Source: Pyrocephalus nanus
Lineage: Eukaryota > Chordata > Aves > Passeriformes > Tyrannidae
Direction: 5' to 3'
Assembly (NCBI GenBank): GCA_038380795.1
Contig: CM076271.1
Span: 18,429,001-18,493,000 of the forward strand
Length of the DNA stretch: 64,000 nt
The notes beneath the pieces were generated by a model that had not been told where the DNA came from, made no database searches, and was given only the letters and a program-made list of their open reading frames with translations. This document shows positions 24,180-35,948 of this stretch, piece by piece. Every line of letters starts with the position of its first letter. The stretch's first letter is position 1. The position numbers and the translations under genes are program-made.

Positions 24180-24630
24180 AAACCCACAGGGAGATGACAC
24201 AGCTCTCACCCCTTCAGTGCCAGTCAGGGTGTGACATCCCCGCATCCCTCGCCCGGCACTGCCGCCACAAACAGCCCTGGCATTTGAGTGGGAGGACGAT
24301 GTCGCCTTCCAGGTGACAGCTGCTCCGTGTTCATCCTCGGGGATGTCACTCCCCCTGCTCGGCACCGTGCTTTGGTGACAGGTAATAATCAGATCTGTGG
24401 ATGCAATGAAGCTGTTGGGTGAATAGAACCAGGCAGGGGCTGGTTGAAGTCCGAGGCAGCAATTCCACCTGCAGCGAGCCGGCCTTCCCGCTCCGGGGGC
24501 TGTGACTGGGAGCAGAGGAGGTTTCTCACGGTGTTTTGCTCTAACTTTAAAAGGCTTAATTAAATTAAAGCTGTCAGAGGTGTGATAGCCACTTTTAAAA
24601 GACGGTTGTTTTAACCAACTCCGTGGAACT
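24180..24630. promoter_or_regulatory. Candidate regulatory element with CpGs, T-box and homeodomain motifs
   Basis: The first 320 bp are GC-rich with more CpG than the surroundings (cccgcatccctcgcccggca near 24238-24257, agcgagccggccttcccgct near 24473-24492). The last 100 bp contain a homeodomain-type string TTAATTAAATTAA (24556-24568) and a perfect T-box half-site AGGTGTGA (24578-24585). This combination in non-repetitive DNA suggests an enhancer or minor promoter. The minus strand is open for 175 codons (24150-24677), but the product is low in recognisable features and I do not call it a gene. Confidence 0.28.
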
Positions 24631-24911
24631 CGGACATTGAGCAGAAGTTCCTGAAGAGGAGGGAAGAAGCAGAGCAAAGATTTAGTTTTCTTCCTTTGCC
24701 CTGCATAATCGCATTTTATTTATTTTTTTTTAATTATTTTTGGATGAATGTCATTTGAGTAATGAGATTTCCTTTACTGCCTGAATTTTGGTTTCAGGTT
24801 TTTTCTTCATGTTGAGGTTTGCAAGTTTAATTTCTTTGTCTGTTTTAAATATGGTTTTTAGGCTGTGAGGTTTCATCAGAAAGGAAGAATACCACATTGT
24901 TATTTTCCAGG

Positions 24912-25172
24912 CTGGAGAAGGACATTTCACAAGGGCATGAAGTGATAGGTCAAGGGGGAATGGCCTTAAGCTGAAGGAGGCTGTGTTTAAATTAGATATG
25001 AGGAATAAATTCTTTACTCCAAGGGTTGGGAGGCCCTGGCACAAGTTTCCCAGAGAGGTTGTGGACTTGCCATCCCTGGAAGTGTTCAAGACCAGGCTGG
25101 ATGGGGCTTGGAGCAACCTGGGCTAGTGGAAGGTGTTCCTGTCCATGGCAGGGTCCTTTTCAGCCCAAACAC
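24912..25172 (+). mobile_element. CR1 LINE fragment, 3' region, about 260 bp
   Basis: Sense-oriented CR1. It reads 'ggacatttcacaagggcatg', 'aagtgataggtcaaggggga', 'atggccttaagctgaaggag', then the characteristic 'ggttgggaggccctggcaca' and 'tttcccagagaggttgtgga', then 'catccctggaagtgttcaag' and 'accaggctggatggggcttg', and stops around 25172 shortly after 'ccatggcagggtcc'. The final terminal repeat is missing or eroded. No reverse-transcriptase frame is present. Confidence 0.93.
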
Positions 25173-26158
25173 AAGTTTTAGTCTCTGCTGCAATTGCTGG
25201 CCAATCCTTAAAACCCATCTATCCATTTGTATCCACTGTACCAGGAAAGAAACGGATCCTGGTGGTGAGCACCCACTGAACTTGTATCTGCAGCTTCAGG
25301 AAATGAAGCATCTTTTGGCAGCCAGGCAATTCTTTCCAGCAGTGATTCACACTCTTTGTAGGAAGGCTACAAGTTGAATCACTTTATTCTCACGTAATGA
25401 GGAGCTGGAGAGGCCAGAACACATTTTATGCCATTGGACAAATAGTTATCTAAAACACTTCCATTTCCTTCATATAGAAGCAGATTTTGGACAACATTCC
25501 TGCTGTCTGTAAATCTGTATATACAGCAATAGCCATGCTCAGGTGTGATCCCAAAGGCTTGCAGGTGCCTTTACATGCAAATAAAAGAGATGAGCACACA
25601 CTGCAATTTCCAGGGCTTTTTTTATGGCTAAACTTGAAAACAGAGACATCTCTGCAAAAGCCCCAGTGGGAAGCAGTCCTTGGGAGCACTGTGCACACAG
25701 AGCCATAACACCACAGAATGAGCTGCAATCCCACAGCATCCTGGTACCTTTGATGCAGAGACATAAAGCCTGTGGGAAACTGAACTTCATAAAAACAGGT
25801 ACTTACACACACACACACAAGCTGCAATTTCCTGTGGAAGTTAATCTTTTCTGTTACTCCTATTCCATTTGTAAATGGAATGCTGCTTTGAATTATGGCC
25901 TGGTGCAGTACTTCTTTTATGCTTCAGTAGTCGTTGCTTTGGGATTTCGAGTATTTATTGTGGAATCTTGTCAACTCTCATTCGTCACATACCTGCACAC
26001 CAGTGCTGCACGAGGAGAGTCTGGAACCACAGCAAAACTTACTGGTGGTGTCTTGCAAGTCAGCACTTCTATTGCCTCTCTGCCAGGCATTAATTACAAG
26101 AATATAACCAGCAAGTACTTAAGCAGGTGTTGGAGCCAGCAGAGTTATGGATCTGCTT
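25173..26158. other. Unique DNA with small CA repeat, no gene recognised
   Basis: A (CA)n run of about 8 units lies at 25804-25819. The plus strand is open for 178 codons (25624-26160), but the frame crosses the CA repeat and ends just before a CR1 copy. Its product (start MAKLENRDIS) matches no family I know and is overlapped by a 125-codon frame on the opposite strand. I treat it as chance. Confidence 0.4.
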
Positions 26159-26262
26159 AAATCATGGAATTGTTAACTTTGGAAATGACCTCTAAGGTCA
26201 TCAAGTCCAGCCATCAACCCAGCACCACCATGTTCACCACTAAACCATGTCCTCAAGTGCCA
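26159..26262 (-). mobile_element. CR1 LINE fragment, 3' end, about 100 bp
   Basis: Reverse-complemented CR1 3' end of the older type: 'atgacctctaaggtcatcaa', 'gtccagccatcaacccagca', 'ccaccatgttcaccactaaa', 'ccatgtcctcaagtgcca'. It corresponds to the same part of the element as 16136-16240, so both belong to the same or closely related subfamilies. It is truncated at 26262. Confidence 0.9.
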
Positions 26263-27040
26263 GGTGTACTCTTTATGCTGTAAGCTGAACCCTATCATGG
26301 TCACAAAATATCCTATACCAAACTGAATTTTGCCTTACATATATGATAACATTGATGGTATTTTTATTATCTGTCATCTGCATGAAAATACAGCTTCCTT
26401 TTCCTGCAGAGAGCTCTTTGTTCTATGGGTGCTGTGGAGAATCTTTAAAGGATCCCTGCTAGCTGTCAGTAAGGGGTAGCAAATCGATGTAATCTGCATT
26501 ACAATACTTGCATCATGGCTTTGAAGAGAGACTGAGCTCCTTTGGCTGGCTGTGCATCCAGAATCACATCAAAGATCCCGTATCTGACATTCAGGGACGT
26601 CTCTGGCTTTGTTCCAATTCACTGAATTGTAAACTGAATTCAGAGGCAGCAACACCAGGACTGGCACCTCAGTTCATATCACACAGAACTCACAGTAGCA
26701 CAGACCAGGCCCTTGCTCTGGGCTTACAATCCAGTTATGCTGCTTTGTAGGGAGGCAGAAAAACCTCCTTAACTGTATCACACATGTTCCTAAAGGCTTG
26801 CTGACCCACAAAAAAATCCTGCACTAGAAAAGCCTCCAATTTATTATAATTTTTTAGAGGGTGGTGATGAACTGCTCACTGCAGCAACAGAAGACAGAAG
26901 TGTCACATATTACAGATATTAATATTCTCCCCAGACCCTGGAAAAATGTATAAATGTTCTTTCATGCACATTCCATAGTTCACACTATCCAAACACAACC
27001 ATAACTCCAAGATTACTCCTGTATGGGCTGTCCACTCAAG
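26263..27040. other. Unique DNA, no gene recognised
   Basis: About 780 bp of single-copy sequence between two CR1 fragments. No exon, RNA gene or repeat could be supported. Confidence 0.45.
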
Positions 27041-27099
27041 AGTTGGACTCAATGATCCTTGTGGGTCCCTTCCAATGTGGAATATTCTGTGATTCTGTG
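27041..27099 (+). mobile_element. CR1 LINE 3' tail, about 60 bp
   Basis: Very short sense-oriented CR1 tail: 'agttggactcaatgatcctt', 'gtgggtcccttccaatgtgg', 'aatattctgtgattctgtga'. The last part holds two copies of the 8-base CR1 terminal repeat (attctgtg), so the true 3' end of the element is present although nearly everything upstream is missing. Confidence 0.9.
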
Positions 27100-27132
27100 A
27101 AAATAATGTGTGCAATTTTACACTGCAAACTG

Positions 27133-27259
27133 ATCACAGAAGCACAGAGCCATAGAATATCTTGAGCTGGAAGGGACCCATAAGGTCATTAAAGTCCCTC
27201 TTCTCCTGCACAGCACAGCCCCAAGGATCACACCGTGTGCCCAAAAGCATTGTCCAGGC
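27133..27259 (-). mobile_element. CR1 LINE fragment, 3' end, about 127 bp
   Basis: Antisense CR1 3' end: 'atcacagaagcacagagcca', 'tagaatatcttgagctggaa', 'gggacccataaggtcattaa', 'ctcctgcacagcacagcccc', 'aaggatcacaccgtgtgccc', ending with 'gcattgtccagg' (27259). The internal block with 'tcctgcacagcacagcccc' marks a CR1 subfamily different from the copies at 6413 and 13014. It lies tail to tail with the copy at 27041-27099, 33 bp away. Confidence 0.9.
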
Positions 27260-30200
27260 ACAAAAGCTGTCAGAAAAAGCACTTTCTCTTCTGAGTTTCA
27301 GCAAGGTGACACTATCACTATCATTATCATCATCTTCCCTTCAAGTCAGCTCTAATCCCAGAACTCTCATACCCCTCCAAAATTCTCCAGCACATTCAAA
27401 GGTCTCCCAAAGGCAAACCTAACCCAATATCATCATTTGCATTGCTGAGTTGCTGCTCACACACCTCTCTCTTATCCAGCCTCTGGAAAATTCATGGGAC
27501 ATCCCAGCAAGTAATTTTTCCACTTTCTGCTGCTCAGTGATCCTCAAGAGGAGAATTTCCCCCCTTGGAGCACCTGGGGTTGAGCACCATGGGAATGAAA
27601 GCAGTGACAGCAGCAACCACAACGAACCCAACATGTACAAACCTCTCGCTCCCCTGGAAAACCCTCCATGCCAGGAAACCTTACTTTGAGAGCTTCAGGT
27701 TGTCCATGGCAACCCTTTATTGATTCTGGATAAATAGAGCCTTCTTTTCTTCAAACACTTATTATCCTAATATCTCAGCAGCTCGGAGAGTCAACACGTA
27801 GAAAGAGAAGCCATTACCCAAATTCTCTGCTGGAAATCTCAGAGTGCAGGGAAACGTGGCATCAGCCACACTTCTGAAGGTGCTGATGCTTCTGCTGGCA
27901 GTTTATGCACCAGATTTCACCTGAATTAATGCAGTAAGGAAATATTTCGGTGGGATGAAAACATGGAAAGGGAAGCTGTCCCTGCCAAACAAAATAAACC
28001 TTCAGATTTCTTTGGTAAATCATCTTGGCCTTTCTAGCACAGGCTGCTTTCACGAAGACAATGGGGCAGAAGAATTTTTTATGAACTCTTTACATGTATT
28101 AAAGTGGATTTACTGAGGCTGAACACCTTCTATTGTCTCCTCGTGGACAAGTCAAATGTATTAAAATGGTAATTCTTTCCCATATTTTTAATCCTCTCTA
28201 CATGTTTCCTTCACGTATCCAGTATGAACCAAAGATAGCAGGATTTAACAGGACATTTGCAAGTTTTATTTTGGCATATTGTGTAATGCAAGTTCAAGGT
28301 AATGGAATAAATTACAGATCCCTGAAGGAAAGAGAACATTGTCATTTCTGAAACTCAACTGTTCTAATTGGGCATCCCAATTATGTATAATCCTGTATGA
28401 ATTAGTAACTACAATGGTTCCACTGAACAGGTCAAAAGCACTGCAAAGAAGCAGACTTGTGCTTGGCACTAATTTATCCCTGCTTTTAATGAAACCACCA
28501 TCAGTAAATCTGGGCCATTATTTATGGAGTTACCTGCCTGCCCATAAATTTCTTTTAACCACGATTTTCAATTTATTCTGTCCTCCCATCTCTTCCTCTA
28601 CTTCTTACATGGCAACATCTCCCATAAGCTAAAATTATTTGTGTTTCTTCATGTTTAGATTTGCCATCCTCACTTTACAGGTTCTTTCTCTAAGAAACAG
28701 AAAATCAGAGCATTTTTTCCATCATGGTAAAATTCTGATATGCTCCTAAATGTGCATGATGTACTATAATTTTTTTTTTTATTTATTATGCAGTGAAAGA
28801 GTACAGAATAGGTAACTTTAACTCATTACAAAGTCTTTGGGAACCCCTTTCCACTGGAAAACTTGCTATTTTCTTTAGTTTGAATCCATATCAACCTCAC
28901 TGAAGTGACACCATCCAGATAGCTTTGAAAAGGGGATCTCAGAGCTGTATGTGCTGATCGTTTTAAAACTGAAAATTCGCTTCTTGAATAGCATTCCTAT
29001 TTACAAATTTACTCATTGCAACGTTCAGCCTTGTGGTAGGGATATGTTTTGATGATATTAAAAGTGCAGAACAGCCTGCCTTCAGCAGGAAATCATCATG
29101 CACGATCCTGGTGGGAAGGAGAAGACATTCAATATTTTTCACTGGATTACCAAAGTAATTATATAGGGATGTCCTTGCCAATGGCAGAATAGAAGGATTT
29201 AGCAACTTTTACTGAATTCAAGGCTCCAAGGTGCTGGCCCACGAGACTTAGAGGGATCAGACTGCTGCTGGGAGTCCAGATTCCCTGTCTCCCCTGGTAG
29301 ATGCTGCAAACTGCTGCCCTGAAGTGCTTTTTGTGCCTTGGCACAGCGGTGCTGCCACAAACAGAAGGAATTGCCTGTTAGGAGTGTTCCCTCCAAAGCT
29401 GCCTCCTTCCAACATCTTTTCCTATGTTGTCCCTCCCCTGCCTTCTGCACCCCTATGGATTCAATTGGTGCCTCTGAATTTATGAGGATCAAAATGCCCT
29501 AAGCTGTTCTAGTCATGTTTTATTCATGTTTCCAACCTCTCCTTTTATTTACCTGCTACACTGCCTGCCAGGAGTAGTTTTTGGCAGACAGCAGATAATT
29601 TATTTTGTGGACATCTGCTCAAAATGTTTTGTGAATAATTAGAGGAGTCCGTAGGGTCTTTTCCAGGGGGATTGAGCACTGACAACATCAAGGGATTTCT
29701 GATCCTCTCCTCCTCCTCTGAATAAAATACAGAACAATAAATAAAGTTTCTTTAGAATTGAGGTGTGTTGTGGAGCAGAAGGACTTCTGTTAGGATCTAT
29801 TGGGCCCCAGTCACCTTTTTGCCATATTTCATTGCCTTCACTCTGATGGTGAAAGAGGGAATAACTCAAAGCTGAAAGAACAACTTCAGAGAAAGGAGAA
29901 AGGAGGAGAAGAGCTCACAGCTGTGTGAGAGGATGCTGCACTTTAATAAAAGAAATGCAGAGTTTTGAGAGATGAGCACACACTTGTCTTTTACCTGCCA
30001 AAACAAGCAAATTCAAGTGAAGTTTTTGAAAGCAAGTTTGTGCTCAGCTATCAGTGCAGTGATTTGTTCTCATTAGGTCAGGGCTACCCTGAAACATCGA
30101 GTATCATTTAGATATTTGAACCTTTATTTTCTCCAGTCCAAATCTACCTCTGAAACCTTTCACTGACTGGTGGCCTGTTTCCATTTCAATGATCCTTCTT

Positions 30201-30580
30201 TTATGGAGGAGCTCAGAATGACTGGTCTTCCACAGGATTTTACTTAAAAGCATCCAGCCTCTGAAAAGTTTTCAGACACAGCATACTGAAAACATATGTT
30301 TTCAACATCTTGTCGACAATTTAATTTTTAATAATTTGGGGCATGTTTTTAGAACACTCGGAAATAAACCAAAATTAGTGATTAAAAAGAGTGATAACTC
30401 TTTTTCTTAGCTCCTTGGCAGGCTAAATTTTACAGATTGTCCTCTATATTTGTGTTCCTCGAGAGAAATATTCTCATGAAAAAAGTGGAACCAGCATTTA
30501 GACCTTACAGAATTTCATCCAATGTGTCAGTGACACCAAACACATCCATTTATTTTTCCTCCCCCAAGTTGTGCTCAGAC
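27260..30580. other. Unique AT-rich DNA, no gene recognised
   Basis: No exon, RNA gene or transposon is supported in these 3.3 kb. Open frames are under 100 codons. A T run is present near 28771-28780. Confidence 0.45.
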
Positions 30581-30628
30581 TCCGACAGTGCCCATCAGCC
30601 TCGAGGCTATTTCTGAAGACAGGTCAGG

Positions 30629-30652
30629 TTTTTTTTTTTTTTTTTTTTTTTT
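30629..30652. repeat. T24 homopolymer
   Basis: Twenty-four uninterrupted thymines. They create a poly-phenylalanine stretch in a spurious plus-strand frame (30588-31013). Confidence 0.9.
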
Positions 30653-30654
30653 AA

Positions 30655-31050
30655 TAAATGATGACCCTCTTGCCAGCTCAGCAAATAAAAGTCACGGTTT
30701 TGGAGCTGGAAGCCAGCCTGGGATTTGGGATGGCTGCGTTTCCTACACAAACATCCTCATCACGCTGGAAACAGCTCACGATCATCACACGCCATTAGCT
30801 GAGCCCGAGATGGAATTAGGAGATGATTGTCTCCTCCATCAGGCTTTTGAATTGCCTTCCCAGGGTTTTGTTCCCAGCAAAAGGCACAAAATGAGCTGCT
30901 GGATATTTAGCAATGGCATTGTTAACTACGCTTCTGCCTCCCTGAAAAGCCAAGTCAATACAGTGATCCGACCTTTATTTTCTCTTCATCGGGAGATTTC
31001 TTGGCTTATCTAGGCTTCAATGAGTTATTCTGGAGCCATTAATTGGTTTT
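30655..31050. promoter_or_regulatory. Candidate conserved non-coding element
   Basis: Non-repetitive sequence with several CpGs in an AT-rich setting and repeated homeodomain-type words, for example 'gccattagctgagcccgaga' (near 30792) and 'gagccattaattgg' (31033-31046). A palindrome-like pair 'aggagatgattgtctcctcc' lies near 30818-30837. The texture is that of a conserved enhancer, but conservation has not been measured. The 141-codon open frame across it contains the T24 tract and is not a gene. Confidence 0.25.
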
Positions 31051-34000
31051 TTTGTTTGTTTTTAATGGACTTCAACTGAAAAAAACCTAAGCTGTTAAGG
31101 GACAATTTCACATATTGCACAATTTTATGTTCTTCCAGAAAAAAACAAACCACCACCAAAAAAAAGAAGCTTGTCATATTTTTCTGTTCAGTTCTAGTTT
31201 GATCAGACTAAAGAAAACAATTACACCACCACTTCCAGACATTACAGGCAACCTTTGAATAAGTTTATAGTTCTATAGAAGCATTAGTACATTATCAGGG
31301 TAATACAGGAATTAAAGCAATACAAAGCAATCCCATCTCAGTTGCTTGAACAGAGATAATTAACCCTAATTCCTCACACTCCTTCAACTCCTTAGCCACC
31401 TGTCCCAAGCTGTGATGCTTATTTTGAACTCTGCTTAGGAGAGCACAGGTTAAGAACTTCTTTCAGAAGTAAAGGGGGCACTAAATCTGTTACCAGCAGT
31501 TTTATCTGAGCTGTTTCCTATTCCTTCTTCCCTTTCTGCCTTTGAATTCTCCATATTTTGGTTTGTTTTTTTTTTTTTTTTTTTAATTTTACTACTTGTT
31601 TTTTTCTTATGTATTTACTTACTTATTTTTACAAATGCTGTGAAAATGAGAAACAAATATCTGGCTTGGAAGGGAGAGTGGCCTCTGAATGTCACTTGGT
31701 ATCGTCACAGATATTTCAGGGCCTGCAAATTGTCATTATTTACACTGCTAATATTTAAGAACCAAGATTTATTGCAAGGTAAACAGATATCATAGAGAAC
31801 ACTGAAAATGTCATACCTGTCATTATTAATATACGTGCTCCTCTTTTTGGACTGCATTTCTACACTTCTTAGCTGAGTGAATGGGGTGCATGGTTTTCTC
31901 TCCTTGGTTTACACCTAAAAAAACCCCCCAAAACAGCTTAAAACCTGGTAAAATACACACACCAAAAGCTTTAAGTATTGCTGGACACGGCCTACTAATA
32001 CAAATTTGCAGCAAATTTTAAGCGTAAGAAAGACTTAGGTATAATGAATCACATCTTATTAATTGCATTGCACATCCCAGCTGGATTTAATCAAGGAATA
32101 CGTGGTTGGTTTAGCTAAAGAAGAAAACCCTCTACTGAGGACAACTTGTCCAACCCATGGACAGAACATTATCTCAATGGTCAGACAGCCAAGGACACAG
32201 CTTTGAGGTGCCCACATGGAACCAAGGGCACAGCAGGGTGATGTGAAGCTTTATTTATTTTCAAGATAATTATCTCCTGTTTAAAAAGGACTCCAAGTGA
32301 CAGCAGCACAAGCAGAGTTGAGTATCCAGTGAGTGGCTGGAACAGATTCTCGTGAGTGTTGTTGACTCAGGCTAATTACAAAAAAAGAGGAGAGTATACA
32401 AGACAGTTTACAGAGGAGGCTTTCTCCCCATTCCCAGAGGGCATTACAGGCATGCAAGGCAAAGAAAGCTGGAATAAGGCACTACCACTAAGGATTTACT
32501 GTAATGTCAAAAGAATAATTCCAGTTGGCTCCAGGACTCTCTCCCTGTAATTGTGCATCGGAGCTTTCCAGCCCCTGCTCATCAGCGATATATTCAGCAA
32601 GGAGTAGCTGTTACATCTTACTGCTCTCCTTCATGGCATGAATTATCTGGAGCTGGTGGAAAGCTTCAACTTTGCCTTGGCTGCTTCGTGGAAAGTTCAG
32701 GATAAAAGGGGAAAAATATATCTTTTCTTTTCCCCTGCCCAGCTGCGTTCAGGGACCTTCCCGCAGGGCTCAGCAGTGCTTTGGCAGCAAAGTTCACACT
32801 CCTGTTAAAAGCATTCCCTTGGAATATTAAACTCCAGAGGTGGAGACAGCCCAACTGCCAGCAATCTGATCAGCAGCTCAGACCTCTGAGGTCATTTTGC
32901 ACCACTAAAACAGTGAGAGTCTGGAACAGCTTTTCACGGGAGTGATGGCAGCAGCGCGACCAGGGATGGAACAGCACGGTTTTATAAGCTGTGCCTGCCA
33001 AGGTAGCAGGGAACAGAGTTCAGTTTAATGCACAAGGTTCCTTCCAGGCTGGGTTTCTGAAGGGATTTGATGACAGGAATAAAAATAAATAAATCTCAGC
33101 CGTTTCCTGCGGTGGAGCTGGCAGAGATCAGGTCATTCTGCAGAGCAGAGGTGACCCCTGGCTGAGGAAGAGGAGCAGCTGCTGGTGCCCAGAGTGGCTG
33201 CAGGCAGTCAAGGAGCCACTTTAGCTGCTGATGGCACTGGAGCAGCCTGGAAAACTCTCATCCAGCCCCTGCATCAGGGACTGAAACACAACTACCTGAG
33301 AGATAAACTGCAGCTACTGCCTAAAAGCCTGCAGATGGTTTAGTGAAGAAAGGGAGGAAGAGTCCAGTCGACAGCAAACTGAAAATTGACATGTGAATTT
33401 TTAACAGACAGAATGCAATTACCCAAATTGGGACTTGGCTTGGGCTCCAAGCAATTGAGGGTTTTATATCTGTATTTTGGAAGTTTTATGGGCTTACATG
33501 GCCATGCCATGTGAGTATCAGGGACAAAATAATAGCTGTGCAAAGAGAGCTGCTCAGGCTGTGCTGGAGTGTACAGGGCTAAAATCTCCCCAGTTTAAAA
33601 CTGTGCTGCCACAGCAGAGAGACTGAAGCATTCAACATGCTGTTTGCTGACTAAAAACCCAGAAATAAACCCAAACCAAACAACCCCAACACAACAAGTG
33701 AATGCACTGACGGTAAACATTCAGGGCTAAGGCTGCTGAGTCCTGTCCTGCATCACTTGGTGGTGAATGGTCACTTTTGGCACAAAGGACATTGACTGTA
33801 TCAGTGATTTGACTCCTACCAAAAAGAAAAAGGAAAAAAAAATTGCTTAGAGGTCTCCTTGTAAAAATACAAACACACTGATGTTCAAACATATTTTTTT
33901 TTTTTTAACCTCAAACAAGTCCATAATGCACGACAGCACAGTTAAAGAGTTGCAGTTTGGTTTTATAGTTGCCTTTTTTTTTTTTTTTTTTAGTTGAGTT

Positions 34001-34780
34001 TCTCCCCCTTCCAGTGCCTTCTCAGCATCCCTGCCAGTCTGGCATGGCTGATGCATTTGGAGGTGGGCACAGCAATGTGGTGCTGTCAGATTTTGGCACT
34101 GACACAGTGATTTAGATGCCTGCATGGGAGGAGTTTAGTTAAGAAGTGACACAATTCCCAAGCTTATCCAATAGAGCTGTCTGAATTATTAGCTCCTGTT
34201 CTCTGTCTTTACTTAGAGAAAAATGCACCTAAGAAAGAAGTTATGTCTTTTATGCTCTGCCTTCAGCAGTGCTGCTGCCTCACCTGCCTGAAATTTTAAG
34301 CCACTGAGTACATAACTGAGTTTTCATTACACAGCAATTTCTTAGAATTAATCTTCAAATAAGTTTCATGAAATTAATCCTGATTTAAAGTAATCCTACA
34401 GAGATATGCAGTTCTCCCTGTCTCAGGTGCCAATTCCAGCTCTGACCCAAGCTCAGCACTGTCCAGTTTCTCTTCTGCCTTCCTTCCATTGCAGCTTTTC
34501 CCTCAGTTCCCACCCAGTGATGCCACGTTGGGGGTTTTCCCTTATTCTTTAATGGGATTTAAGCATAGAAGGACTGGGCAGGTCGAAATCTGTCACTGAA
34601 GAAATCACCCAATTCAGATGTGAACACTTAGGGCTTTTCTTCCAGCCTTTGGTGGGAATTTAACCTGTAATAATGTACTCAAGGCCCATTTTCCCCCCTG
34701 TAATTCCAGCCAAAATGTTTTGATTCTACAATCCACCTTCCAAAGAAGCATAAGCTAAAACAAGTAAACACCAACTGTGA
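31051..34780. other. Unique AT-rich DNA with T runs, no gene recognised
   Basis: Homopolymer T runs lie at 31566-31584 and near 33893-33906 and 33974-33991. The block 32880-33310 is more GC-rich and rich in CAGCTG/CTGCAG words but holds no recognisable exon. Open frames do not exceed about 92 codons, and one of them is partly poly-lysine from a T run read in reverse. Confidence 0.45.
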
Positions 34781-34845
34781 TATATATATATACAAACATA
34801 TATATATAAATATATATATAAATATATATATACACACACACACAC
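34781..34845. repeat. Compound (TA)n/(CA)n microsatellite
   Basis: About 50 bp of alternating TA with small interruptions (tacaaaca, taaa, aa) followed by seven CA units. Alternating TA is self-complementary and can extrude as a hairpin. The array is probably length-polymorphic. Confidence 0.95.
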
Positions 34846-35830
34846 TCAGGACATAATTTGCAAAAGAAATACGTGTTAAAATTCAGAAATGACATTTCCT
34901 ACTTCATCACATGGCACGAGCTGAGGTGATGCACAAGCTGTGCTTGACTTTGAGGTTGGAACGTGGAAGCTGTTCCTGGGAAAGCACTCATAGTTACCAA
35001 GCAACTCTGGGGGCCAGGGTTAGTCGAAATTCCAGCACATTTCCTGCCTGCAGCAGCATCTCTGCAACCCTGTAAGACCAGCTTAGGGAAGGGAGCCCTG
35101 AAGGGTTCTGCTAAATGTAAAAAAAAGGGACGTGTGGATGTGTGGAGCACTGCACAACCCCTCTCACAAATCAGGGTTTTGGTGTGTTTATGTGTCACCT
35201 GTAAAGTCTGTGAAGGGCTCAAAGCAAGCTAAATCTCATAAATCTTGAAAGGAGCCAGGACTGCTTATAACTCATAAATCAGGAGAGGCATTGAGTGGTG
35301 CCACTGAGCTTTGAGAGGCTGGGAAATGGAAAAAAAAACCCACAAAAACACAAAAAAAAGGAGAAGCAGCCTGGAGCCTGACACCAGGAATGGGCTGGTG
35401 ATGAAAGGGGGTGACAGATGGTTCTCCACGAGCAGAGGGTGTTCAGAGGCAGAGGGGATGAGCAAGGGGAGAGGCCCAGGGCAGGTGACAAGGCAGGGAC
35501 GTTGAGGTCACACCAACCCTGGCAGAGGGGCTGCAGGAAGGGGCCACAGAGCAGGCTCAGTGGGCCCAGACAAGTGTTACAGGCATATTAGTACCAGCTC
35601 AGGAAGATCCCTGGTGCATTTTTGCTTTCTATAACATTATTCTTCATTGCAAATTCATGGTATTATGTTATCATTGCTTTCTCCATAGCAATGCCATTAT
35701 TTCTTTGTTTTTCTATGACATTTACAGGATTAGTTGATGAATCTGTAAATCAGAGGTGAGAAGGGGTAAGAAACCTGTCATCCTATGAGCCCTGGATTCC
35801 CAAGGACACTCAGGATAATAACAATTATAA
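34846..35830. other. Unique DNA, no gene recognised
   Basis: A moderately GC-rich block at 34900-35580 with an A/C-rich patch (35329-35360). Overlapping open frames on both strands of up to 107 codons have no recognisable product. Confidence 0.4.
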
Positions 35831-35948
35831 ATCACACAATGGTTTGTGTCGGAAGGGACCTTTCAAGGTTATCTTGGCCAACCCCCCTGGAATGGGCAGG
35901 GACTTCTTCAACCAGGTGAGCCCCATCCAACCTGGCCTTGAGTGTTCC
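35831..35948 (-). mobile_element. CR1 LINE fragment, 3' end, about 118 bp
   Basis: Antisense CR1 3' end: 'atcacacaatggtttgtgtc', 'ggaagggacctttcaaggtt', 'ccaacccccctggaatgggc', 'agggacttcttcaaccaggt' and 'catccaacctggccttgagt'. It stops at about 35948. The neighbouring 100 bp (to about 36050) are not clearly CR1. Confidence 0.92.

Noticed and set aside
24150..24677. 175-codon minus-strand open frame
   Set aside because: It lies in GC-rich sequence with few stops, and its product has no recognisable feature. A regulatory element explains the region better.
25624..26160. 178-codon plus-strand open frame
   Set aside because: It crosses a CA microsatellite and is opposed by a 125-codon minus-strand frame. 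No family is recognised.
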